The notes under the pieces: generated by a model | What the model saw: the letters and a program-made list of their open reading frames with translations, nothing else | Told to the model about the DNA's origin: nothing | Databases searched by the model: none | NCBI GenBank assembly: GCA_034003745.1 | Contig: JAVEYA010000124.1 | Location: 1-6,348 of the forward strand | Direction: 5' to 3' | Length of the DNA: 6,348 nucleotides | From: JAVEYA01 sp034003745 | GTDB taxonomy: Bacteria > Bacillota > Peptococcia > DRI-13 > PHAD01 | In this document: positions 1-5,543 of the stretch, piece after piece | Position numbering within the stretch: position 1 is the stretch's first letter | Layout: the number at the start of each line of letters is the position of its first letter | Program-made: the position numbers and the translations under genes

Positions 1-11
1 GCAGGGAGATT

Positions 12-122
12 TCACGCCGGGACGCCGTTATCATTTTTTGAATTCTGATTGACCGGGGCCTTGGTCCCACAGCCGCTCAGCAAGAGTCCGCACGCAAGCA
101 GCACAAAAATTATCCTCTTCAT
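12..122 (-). CDS. Small 36-residue lipoprotein at the end of the zinc operon
   Basis: This is a complete short gene, ATG at 120-122 to TGA at 12-14. The product begins MKRIIFVLLACGLLLSGCGT, a textbook lipoprotein signal: two basic residues, a hydrophobic stretch and the lipobox LSGC with the acylated cysteine at residue 18. Only about 19 residues (CGTKAPVNQNSKNDNGVPA) would remain after signal cleavage, polar and without a recognisable domain. The start is supported by AAGGAG at 132-137, nine bases upstream, and by a 4-base ATGA overlap with the end of znuB, which implies translational coupling. A longer reading frame runs upstream to 284 inside znuB, but has no comparable start. The GCGTKAP segment after the lipobox loosely resembles tiny LptM-type (YifL) lipoproteins; that is a weak similarity. 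It could also be a remnant of a longer lipoprotein. Its function is unknown; the operon position suggests a surface role linked to metal uptake. Confidence 0.72.
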   Translation of the reverse strand: MKRIIFVLLACGLLLSGCGTKAPVNQNSKNDNGVPA

Positions 123-979
123 GAATGATTGCTCCTTCCCCAAATGATCCGGCTTTGCACAACGGACCAGGGTATTTTTCCCGCGCCCCAGAACAGTAAA
201 AAGGCGGCGATATTCACCAAAACGACACTTGCGCCCGTCGGCGTCGCATACAGATAAGATATCACCAGGCCGATAAAGAAACAAATCAGTGAAACCGCGG
301 CGGCGCTAATTGTCACGCTTCTAAATGTTTTACACACCCGCATGGAAGTCAGGGCCGGAAAAATAATCAGGCTGGAAATCAATAACGCGCCCATCATCCG
401 CATGCCCAGCGCAATGGTAATGGCCGTTAAAAAAGCGATCAGCATATTATAGACCCCCGCAGGGACGCCGGTAGCTTGCGCGAAGGTTTCGTCAAAGGTA
501 ACGGCAAAAATTTTATTATAAAACAAAACGAACAGCGCCAACACAACCACCGCCAGCAGAATACTCAGGGTCACATCATCTTTACTCATGGCCAGAATGC
601 TGCCGAACAAATAATTGCAGACATCCGTATTCATCCCCGTGGTCAGGGAAATCACTACGACGCCGATGGCCAGCGAGCTGGTGGAAATCAGCGCTACTGC
701 CGCATCTCCTTTGATTTTGCCGTTTTCGCTGATGCGCAAAAGCAAAAAGGCCGCTGCTACCACAACGGGAATGGATACCGTCAGCGGAGCAGCGTTCATT
801 GCCGTGGCCACGGCCAGCGAGCCAAAGCCCACATGGGAAAGACCGTCGCCAATCATGGAGTAGCGCTTCAACACCAGGCTCACCCCCAAAAGCGCGGCGC
901 AAAGCGCCACCAACAGCCCCACAACAGCGGCGCGGACAAGGAAAGTGTATGAAAACATCTCCAGCAAGGTATTAATCAT
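119..979 (-). CDS. znuB: Zinc ABC transporter permease (ABC-3 family)
   Basis: This 286-residue, very hydrophobic protein is the membrane channel of a zinc-type ABC importer (ZnuB/AdcB/MntB family). About eight membrane segments are visible, beginning near residues 15-37 and ending near 250-265. The family signature MIGDGLSHVGFGSLAV is at 42-57, and the conserved stretch ending ALGMRMMGALLISSLIIFPA is at about 190-209, the region that normally contacts the ATPase and lines the pathway. The length is normal for the family. ATG at 977-979 is preceded by GGGGAGG eight bases away. The gene overlaps the end of znuC by 8 bases and the small lipoprotein gene by 4 bases, so the three are almost certainly translated from one message. 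The metal could in principle be manganese; zinc is favoured by the His-rich partner ZnuA. Confidence 0.95.
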   Translation of the reverse strand: MINTLLEMFSYTFLVRAAVVGLLVALCAALLGVSLVLKRYSMIGDGLSHVGFGSLAVATAMNAAPLTVSIPVVVAAAFLLLRISENGKIKGDAAVALISTSSLAIGVVVISLTTGMNTDVCNYLFGSILAMSKDDVTLSILLAVVVLALFVLFYNKIFAVTFDETFAQATGVPAGVYNMLIAFLTAITIALGMRMMGALLISSLIIFPALTSMRVCKTFRSVTISAAAVSLICFFIGLVISYLYATPTGASVVLVNIAAFLLFWGAGKIPWSVVQSRIIWGRSNHS

Positions 980-1682
980 TTCTTTTTCCTCCCCAATATC
1001 TTTCGCCCACGGCGGATTTCAGATACTCCTCCGTTTTGCCGAAAAACACCTGGGTGTTCTGCAAGTGGAGAATATGACCGGCGTATTGGACAGCGCTTTT
1101 AACATCGTGTGAGACCATAATGATCGTAAGGCCCATCTCGCGGTTGATCATCTCAATCAAGCGATACAACTCCCGGGTGATCACCGGATCCAGCCCGGCG
1201 AAGGGCTCGTCAAGCAGCAGCGCCTTCTTGGCGGCAGAGAGCGCCCGGGCCAGCAGCACGCGCTGCTGCTGGCCTCCGGACAACTCGCGGTAACACTTGT
1301 TCCGCAGCATACCTACATCCAGGCGCCGGATATTTTCCTCCACGATTACTTTGTCCGCCCGGGAATAAAAGGGTCTTAACCCCCGTGCGCCGAGCCTTCC
1401 TGAGAGGATGACTTCATAGGCGCTGGCGGGAAAGTCTTTCTGCGCGGCGGTCTGCTGCGGCAAATACCCGATTTCATGGGGTTTCAGCCCGTCACCCATC
1501 AGCACTTTTCCGCTTTGAGGCGCTATCAGCCGTAAGAGGCCCTTGATCAGGGTGCTTTTACCGGAACCGTTTTCCCCGACAATACATAAGTAATCGCCGC
1601 TTTCAACCGTAAAGTCAAGATTGCTGACGGCCGTATGGCCTTCGTAAGCGAAAGAAGCCTCCTGACAGCTGATCAGTGCCAT
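972..1682 (-). CDS. znuC: Zinc ABC transporter ATP-binding protein
   Basis: This 236-residue cytoplasmic ATPase powers the importer by hydrolysing ATP against the ZnuB permease. All hallmark motifs are intact: Walker A GENGSGKST (36-44), Q-loop LPQQ (74-77), ABC signature LSGGQQQR (134-141), Walker B ALLLDEP with the catalytic glutamate (154-160), D-loop AGLD (162-165) and the switch histidine in SHD (191-193). The N-terminal MALISCQEASFAYEG is the usual A-loop start for ABC-3 family ATPases, with the stacking tyrosine at 13. The start ATG at 1680-1682 has AAGGAGG upstream inside the end of znuA, with a rather long 12-base spacer. One base separates it from the znuA stop, and it overlaps znuB by 8 bases. 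Function as a metal transporter ATPase rests on these neighbours. Confidence 0.95.
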   Translation of the reverse strand: MALISCQEASFAYEGHTAVSNLDFTVESGDYLCIVGENGSGKSTLIKGLLRLIAPQSGKVLMGDGLKPHEIGYLPQQTAAQKDFPASAYEVILSGRLGARGLRPFYSRADKVIVEENIRRLDVGMLRNKCYRELSGGQQQRVLLARALSAAKKALLLDEPFAGLDPVITRELYRLIEMINREMGLTIIMVSHDVKSAVQYAGHILHLQNTQVFFGKTEEYLKSAVGERYWGGKRND

Positions 1683-1683
1683 C

Positions 1684-2751
1684 TTAAAAAAGCGCCTCCT
1701 TGAGGTTCTCCACGTTTTGTTTCATCAAGTCCACATAGCCCACGCCCCGCTCAAAGTCCGCCTTGGTAATGTTATGAACGGCATGGAGCTGCAAGACCTT
1801 GGCGCCGGTCGCTTCACTGATGGCGTTGGCCATCTTCTCATTGCCGAGCTCAATATGGAAAACCACCGGGATATTTTCCGCCTTGATTTTATCGATCAAA
1901 AAAGCAACCGTACCCGCACTGGCCTCGGTTTCGACGGAGCAGCCGGGAAAGGCGGCGAAATACTCCAGCCCGTAAGCATCGGCAAAATAGCGGAAGGGGA
2001 AACGGTCGCCAAAAACGAGGGTTTTGCGCTGAGCCTGACCCACTACATCCAAAAAAGCAGCATCCAGTTTATTCAGTTCGCTTAAAAAGGCCAGGGTATT
2101 CTGCTGATAAGCGGAAGCATTTGCTGCATCAATTTCGCTAAGCGTGTCGGCTATTTTCTGAACGATCAATTTTGCATTTCTGGGCGAAGTCCAGACATGC
2201 TCGTCATATTCCGGCGTTTCTTCATGCGTATCCTCAGCGGAGTGCGCATCCTCGTCAGCGTGTTCTTCCTCATGTTCGTCTATTTCTTCATGTTCATGTT
2301 CGTCTATTTCTTCATGTTCATGTTCATCTTCATCCCCATGCTCATGCGCTTCTTCCTCCATGCCTTCGATGATTTCTTCTGCAACGACCTCGATGCAATC
2401 CATCAGGGTAATAATTTTCATTGCGCCGGTATCCATTGATTCCAGCACTTCCTCTACCCAGGCGTCGGACTCGCCACCGACATAGATAAAAATATCGCAA
2501 TTTTGTATTTTAATAATATCCTGCGGCGTCGGCTCAAAGGAATGGCTTTCGGCGCCCGGCGGCAGCAACATAGTTAGAGCGGCTTTGTCGCCTGTAATCG
2601 CGCGTGCGAAGTCATAGGGCGGGAAAATGGTCGTGACAATACTTAATTTATCATCCGGAACATCTTGAACCGTGCTTGCGGCTTTCCCGCAGCCGCTGAG
2701 CATCAGGACTAAAAGCGCGGATACAAGGAAAAAAACAGTCCATTTTTTCAT
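1684..2751 (-). CDS. znuA: Zinc-binding lipoprotein of ABC transporter, His-rich loop
   Basis: This 355-residue extracytoplasmic receptor captures zinc for ZnuBC. It has a lipoprotein signal (lipobox LSGC, acylated Cys21) and the cluster A-I receptor fold: IVTTIFPPYDFARAITGD at 38-55, the first metal histidine in GAESHSFEPTP (His70), a long acidic/His-rich insertion at about 131-176 that typically marks zinc over manganese specificity, and the second histidine in DEHVWTSP (His185). Where many relatives have a third histidine, this protein reads FGDRFPFRYF (247-256), with arginine at the aligned position; Cys271, His299, Glu301, His323 or His326 could complete the site. A 24-base tandem repeat builds part of the His-rich loop. 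ATG at 2749-2751 follows GGAGGT with seven bases between. No clear promoter lies directly upstream, so it is probably read from the promoter near 3272-3300. Confidence 0.94.
   Translation of the reverse strand: MKKWTVFFLVSALLVLMLSGCGKAASTVQDVPDDKLSIVTTIFPPYDFARAITGDKAALTMLLPPGAESHSFEPTPQDIIKIQNCDIFIYVGGESDAWVEEVLESMDTGAMKIITLMDCIEVVAEEIIEGMEEEAHEHGDEDEHEHEEIDEHEHEEIDEHEEEHADEDAHSAEDTHEETPEYDEHVWTSPRNAKLIVQKIADTLSEIDAANASAYQQNTLAFLSELNKLDAAFLDVVGQAQRKTLVFGDRFPFRYFADAYGLEYFAAFPGCSVETEASAGTVAFLIDKIKAENIPVVFHIELGNEKMANAISEATGAKVLQLHAVHNITKADFERGVGYVDLMKQNVENLKEALF
2270..2325 (-). repeat. 24-base tandem repeat in the znuA His-rich loop
   Basis: The segment repeats with a period of exactly 24 bases for about 2.3 copies; 2277-2300 and 2301-2324 are identical. 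Being a multiple of three, it repeats the protein unit EHEHEEID in frame. Imperfect continuation on both sides (2220-2345) encodes further His/Glu/Asp. Such repeats can expand or shrink without breaking the frame. Confidence 0.9.
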
Positions 2752-2765
2752 TATCTATACCTCCG

Positions 2766-2793
2766 TTTGTATTTTTGGACATAAAAATACAAA
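2766..2793 (-). promoter_or_regulatory. AT-rich perfect dyad touching the znuA ribosome binding site
   Basis: Two perfect 11-base arms, TTTGTATTTTT (2766-2776) and AAAAATACAAA (2783-2793), flank a 6-base centre. The dyad ends one base from the GGAGGT ribosome binding site of znuA (2759-2764). It could be a protein-binding operator or an RNA hairpin in the leader that affects ribosome access. It does not match the Bacillus-type Zur box (TCGTAAT-N-ATTACGA) that I know. The dyad is plain in the sequence; its role is inferred. Confidence 0.55.
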
Positions 2794-2806
2794 GGAAATA
2801 CTTAAG

Positions 2807-2843
2807 CCTGCAGGCGGGACTATCACCCCGCCCTGCAAACAGG
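2807..2843 (-). terminator. GC-rich hairpin between the small membrane gene and znuA
   Basis: GCAGGCGGG (2810-2818) pairs with CCCGCCCTGC (2827-2836) with a single bulged base and an 8-base loop; CCT/AGG at the outer ends can extend the stem. It starts about 24 bases past the stop codon of the upstream gene. On the minus-strand RNA the hairpin is followed by only an interrupted U-rich run (TTAAGTATTTCC), so it is more likely a leaky terminator, attenuator or processing/stability hairpin than a full stop, because znuA shows no clear promoter of its own. Confidence 0.5.
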
Positions 2844-2866
2844 CACAGTACTCCCTTGGAGGGTTC

Positions 2867-3220
2867 TCAATTATTCAATTTTACTTTTAAGGTGACCGGG
2901 GTGTAGAAAACAATCGGGGAAAAAACAATCCGGCGTAGCAGAATAAGCCCCGGCAAAGTGCCGATAGCAACCACTGCGACAATTTCTGCGGCGGAAAACA
3001 GCTTCAGTATATTGCCCGCTGCGGCAATCTGCACGCAGACGGAGCAGCGCCCGTCTGGACCGTGGTGGTCGTGTTCGTGGTCAAGATGAAGCAGGATGTA
3101 GGCCGGTCCCGTCAAGGAGACAAAAATATACGCCAGGCAAAGCGCCAGCGCCAGTATCTTGAACGCCGGGCTTTTTGCGCTTAATTTATTAGATCGTATC
3201 GTTTTAGCCGCACGGTACAT
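2867..3220 (-). CDS. Small membrane protein with His-rich segment and CSVC motif
   Basis: This 117-residue protein is not a named family I can identify. It has a basic N-terminus, a membrane segment at about 20-44, then HLDHEHDHHGPDGRCSVC (45-62), in which five histidines, acidic residues and a CxxC pair form a plausible metal-binding site. A second hydrophobic stretch follows at about 78-100 and the protein ends TPVTLKVKLNN. From memory, similar short proteins with a His/acidic patch, CxxC and a terminal LKVxLNN occur in other Firmicutes; this is unverified. ATG at 3218-3220 is chosen over an in-frame TTG eight codons upstream because AGAGGAG (3226-3232) sits five bases before it and would lie inside the longer form. 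It is the first gene after a good promoter and directly precedes znuA, suggesting a role in extracytoplasmic zinc binding, sensing or hand-over. Confidence 0.82.
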   Translation of the reverse strand: MYRAAKTIRSNKLSAKSPAFKILALALCLAYIFVSLTGPAYILLHLDHEHDHHGPDGRCSVCVQIAAAGNILKLFSAAEIVAVVAIGTLPGLILLRRIVFSPIVFYTPVTLKVKLNN

Positions 3221-3225
3221 ATTCG

Positions 3226-3232
3226 CTCCTCT
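3226..3232 (-). promoter_or_regulatory. Ribosome binding site deciding the start of the small His/CxxC gene
   Basis: AGAGGAG on the minus strand lies five bases before ATG 3218-3220. It falls within the coding sequence if the upstream TTG (3242-3244) were the start, so it argues for the shorter 117-residue product. Confidence 0.75.
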
Positions 3233-3271
3233 TGAAATATCCAACGTTTTCTTTATTCTGGAAAATAATCA

Positions 3272-3300
3272 ATTATAAGTATATTATACGCTATTTCCAA
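3272..3300 (-). promoter_or_regulatory. Sigma-A-type promoter of the zinc operon
   Basis: On the minus strand, TTGGAA (3295-3300) and TATAAT (3272-3277) are separated by 17 bases, close to the ideal vegetative promoter. The start point would fall near 3265, giving a leader of about 45 bases to the small membrane gene. A second TATAAT (3283-3288) lies upstream. The two -10-like elements form a short dyad, TATAA-GTATA-TTATA (3274-3288), that could be a repressor site. Confidence 0.7.
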
Positions 3301-3311
3301 ATGAATAAACA

Positions 3312-3674
3312 CTATCCTTTTTTGGTCTTTAACAAGAGAAGATGTGTTGTCACGGCAAGACCCACCACAAGCAGCAGAACGGCCAGCCAGAGCTTGCGGG
3401 TTATGAACGCCGAAAGGGCCAGCGCTCCCCACAGTACGATAATTGCCGCAATCTTTCGGGCGGCGGTCACCCCCTGCCGGGTTCTCCACCCCTCTATATA
3501 GGGACCAAATAGATAATTGTTTTCCAGCCGGCGGACCATTTGCGGATTGCCGGCGGAAAAACATACCGTTGCGGCAATCACCAACGGCGTGGTGGGCAGT
3601 ACCGGTATAAAAACACCGACAGCCGCCAGCGCCAGCAGCAACCAGCCGGCTATTGAACAAAGCAATTTCTTCAA
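3312..3674 (-). CDS. DUF454 / YbaN-family inner membrane protein
   Basis: This 120-residue integral membrane protein matches the DUF454 (YbaN) family in length and motifs: a first hydrophobic hairpin containing GVFIPVLPTTPLVIAATVCF (20-39), a short loop, FGPYIEGWR (56-64), and a second hydrophobic pair (about 72-112) ending with LKTKKG. The biochemical role of the family is not established as far as I know. The start is TTG at 3672-3674, supported by AAGGGG (3683-3688) eight bases upstream; the next internal Met (46) would remove the signature motif. It appears to be a single gene, with its own promoter upstream and another promoter starting the zinc operon just past its stop, so no functional link to zinc should be assumed. 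Confidence 0.88.
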   Translation of the reverse strand: MKKLLCSIAGWLLLALAAVGVFIPVLPTTPLVIAATVCFSAGNPQMVRRLENNYLFGPYIEGWRTRQGVTAARKIAAIIVLWGALALSAFITRKLWLAVLLLVVGLAVTTHLLLLKTKKG

Positions 3675-3682
3675 ATTGTAAT

Positions 3683-3688
3683 CCCCTT
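3683..3688 (-). promoter_or_regulatory. Ribosome binding site supporting the TTG start of the DUF454 gene
   Basis: AAGGGG on the minus strand is eight bases ahead of TTG 3672-3674. No ATG or GTG in frame nearby competes, so the TTG start is preferred. Confidence 0.7.
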
Positions 3689-3703
3689 ATTTCTTTGGAG
3701 TGA

Positions 3704-3712
3704 ATTCTATCA
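3704..3712 (-). promoter_or_regulatory. Extended -10 promoter of the DUF454 gene
   Basis: TGATAGAAT on the minus strand fits an extended -10 element (TG-n-TATAAT with one mismatch). No convincing -35 hexamer sits at the normal distance, which is common for extended -10 promoters. The message would start near 3697, about 22 bases ahead of the TTG start. Confidence 0.45.
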
Positions 3713-3747
3713 CATAAAATAGCATAATGCCATTCAATATCCCAAAT

Positions 3748-3784
3748 AAAATGGGACAAGGCGCCTGTCCCCCTGTCCCATTTT
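3748..3784. terminator. Strong hairpin, terminator of the FMN-protein/MCP unit and REP-like element
   Basis: Perfect 11-base arms AAAATGGGACA (3748-3758) and TGTCCCATTTT (3774-3784) surround a 15-base loop; T runs flank both sides, so it can end transcription from either strand. It lies 35 bases past the MCP stop codon. The loop holds the palindrome AGGCGCCT (3759-3766) and a second TGTCCC (3766-3771), allowing an alternative, shorter hairpin with the same left arm. This nested GGGACA/TGTCCC layout resembles REP-type repeats dispersed in some Firmicute genomes. Confidence 0.8.
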
Positions 3785-3818
3785 TTCAATCCGTTAATCT
3801 GTTCATGCTTTTGAATAG

Positions 3819-5543
3819 TTACTGGATCTTAAACTGTTTTACCGCCTGCTGCAACTGATCGGCCAGTTGAGCCAGCATATCGCAGGATGCGGCAATTTCT
3901 TCTATGGTGGAAGACTGCTCTTCGGTAGCGGCGTAAACTGTCTGCGCCTGGTCCGAGGTCTGCCGGCTGATTTGCTCCACTTTGCCCACTGTGGTGACCA
4001 TACTCTGGCTGCTTGAGGCCATCCCCTCAATATTGGTGGAAATTTGCCGGATCTGTCCGGATACGGTCTGGGCCAAACTGACGATGCTGGCAAAGGCTTC
4101 GCCGGCTTCGTTCACCGCCTCATACCCCTCCTGTACCTTCCGCGTTCCTTCACTCATGGTAGACACTGCCTTACTCGTATCCAATTGAATGGACTGAATC
4201 AGCGCGGCGATTTGTTTAGCAGCCAGCTGCGACTGCTCCGCCAGTTTGCGGACTTCCTCCGCAACGACGGCGAATCCTCTTCCTTCTTCGCCGGCCCGGG
4301 CTGCTTCGATAGCGGCGTTAAGGGCCAGAAGATTGGTCTGCTCAGCCAATCCGGAGATGGTCGTGACGATCTCGTCAATTTCCGTGGACCTGCTGCTCAA
4401 TTCAGTCACTACCGCAGCGGAATGCTCCACGCTTTGCTTGATATTCGTCATCTTGTCAATAACTATGTTCACTTTCTTTCCTCCCAGCAAGGCTGCCTGC
4501 GCGGCCTTTTCCGCCGTCTCCGTGGCATTGGCGCTGTTGGAGGAGATCTGCTGCACGCCTGTTACCAGCTGCTCTACCGCGGACATCGTTTCAGCCAAGG
4601 CGTCCACCTGGGTCTGGGCCCCTTCGGCCGTTGCACCCACCGTCAGGGCCACCTGGCCCACTACTTGGGCGGTGTCTCCCGCGCTGGCGCTCAATTCTTC
4701 CGCGGAGGACGCCACCAGCTCGGCTGATTCATGAACCTTTTGGATCAGTTCCCGGACATTGTCAATCATGGCATTAAAGACCAGGCCCAACCGGCCGATT
4801 TCATCCTTGCTGCTCCGGTACCTGGCGGGAATCTCACAAGTCAGGTTACCCCCGGCAATCTCGTTGGCCGTAGCGGCCACTGCGGCCAACGGCGTACTGA
4901 TTAACCTGGCCAGGGTGACGCTCAGCGCAAGGGCTAAGATACCGGCTGCCAGGACAAAGAGCGCTGTCTGCCAGATGGCGGACTCCGCCCGTGCTTCATT
5001 GGTTTCCGCCGCCACGTGGCCTGACTGTTCCTTAATTTGGGATAATTTGTCCATCGCTGCGCTAAAGTTTTCCGATAGCTTAGGACCGTCCTGGGATAAG
5101 ACGGTATAGGCGTAGGCCTTGTTGCCGATACGGCATAATTCAACCACCTGATCACGGTGATAGCCGAAATTTTCCAAGACATTGACCAGATAAATAAATT
5201 GCTTGTTTTCTTCCCGGGTCAGCAGGCTCTGGGAAAAGGTTTGCAATGACTGATCGATCTTCTGTTTGTTTTCATCCATGGCCTTTAAATAAGAATCCAC
5301 CTTGGCCGGATTCTCTTCCAGAATGAGATCCCGCATATAAGAGCGGTTCTCTTCAAAAGCCCCGTGAATCACGCGCAGTTCCAGCAAAGGAAGGGTCTGG
5401 TAGACATACAGGTCGTGGTCCATCTGCTGTAAACGAAGAATATTAAAAATACCCAACCCTCCGACCGCAAAAGAAATGGCGACCAGCAGGCTAAAGCTCA
5501 CCAGCAGCTTGGCGCTGACTTTTAAATCGGAAAAGAATTTCAT
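3819..5543 (-). CDS. Methyl-accepting chemotaxis protein, 4HB-type sensor
   Basis: This 574-residue transmembrane chemoreceptor passes an extracytoplasmic signal to CheW/CheA. In order: membrane segment 1 (about 12-34), a helical periplasmic/extracellular domain of about 155 residues (35-190) of the four-helix-bundle size, membrane segment 2 (about 191-213), HAMP (about 214-268, with the DE-GRLG-F element at 247-256) and the coiled-coil signalling domain. The highly conserved kinase-contact tip is clear at about 395-432, with EQTNLLALNAAIEAARAGE (401-419) followed by GRGFAVVAEEVRKLAEQS. It ends VKQFKIQ with no CheR/CheB-docking pentapeptide. ATG at 5541-5543 follows AGGAGGAGG ten bases upstream and overlaps the stop of the FMN-binding protein gene (ATGA). 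That coupling suggests the receptor may read the redox state or ligand of that flavoprotein; this is inference. The ligand cannot be told from sequence. Confidence 0.95.
   Translation of the reverse strand: MKFFSDLKVSAKLLVSFSLLVAISFAVGGLGIFNILRLQQMDHDLYVYQTLPLLELRVIHGAFEENRSYMRDLILEENPAKVDSYLKAMDENKQKIDQSLQTFSQSLLTREENKQFIYLVNVLENFGYHRDQVVELCRIGNKAYAYTVLSQDGPKLSENFSAAMDKLSQIKEQSGHVAAETNEARAESAIWQTALFVLAAGILALALSVTLARLISTPLAAVAATANEIAGGNLTCEIPARYRSSKDEIGRLGLVFNAMIDNVRELIQKVHESAELVASSAEELSASAGDTAQVVGQVALTVGATAEGAQTQVDALAETMSAVEQLVTGVQQISSNSANATETAEKAAQAALLGGKKVNIVIDKMTNIKQSVEHSAAVVTELSSRSTEIDEIVTTISGLAEQTNLLALNAAIEAARAGEEGRGFAVVAEEVRKLAEQSQLAAKQIAALIQSIQLDTSKAVSTMSEGTRKVQEGYEAVNEAGEAFASIVSLAQTVSGQIRQISTNIEGMASSSQSMVTTVGKVEQISRQTSDQAQTVYAATEEQSSTIEEIAASCDMLAQLADQLQQAVKQFKIQ

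Noticed and set aside
123..284. N-terminal extension of the small lipoprotein to 90 residues
   Set aside because: It would overlap znuB by more than 160 bases and bury the lipoprotein signal in mid-protein; the internal ATG has a strong ribosome binding site.
476..952. Plus-strand 158-residue His/Gln-rich frame
   Set aside because: Low-complexity antisense of the hydrophobic znuB gene, with no domain or start signal.
2197..2439. Plus-strand frame encoding a very Phe/Met-rich hydrophobic protein
   Set aside because: It is the antisense image of the znuA Glu/His/Asp-rich loop; its repeats mirror the 24-base repeat and no ribosome binding site precedes it.
2766..2793. Canonical Zur box upstream of znuA
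   Set aside because: The dyad is perfect but does not match TCGTAAT-N-ATTACGA in sequence or centre length, so only a generic dyad is claimed.
3253..3789. 178-residue minus-strand frame starting MKKWDRGTGAL across the DUF454 gene
   Set aside because: It begins inside the terminator hairpin and runs through the DUF454 gene in another frame; the DUF454 reading has clear family motifs.
4044..4727. Plus-strand 227-residue frame opposite the chemoreceptor gene
   Set aside because: Lies wholly antisense to the conserved MCP signalling domain; its Leu/Gly/Arg/His-rich composition is expected from the reverse of that coding sequence.
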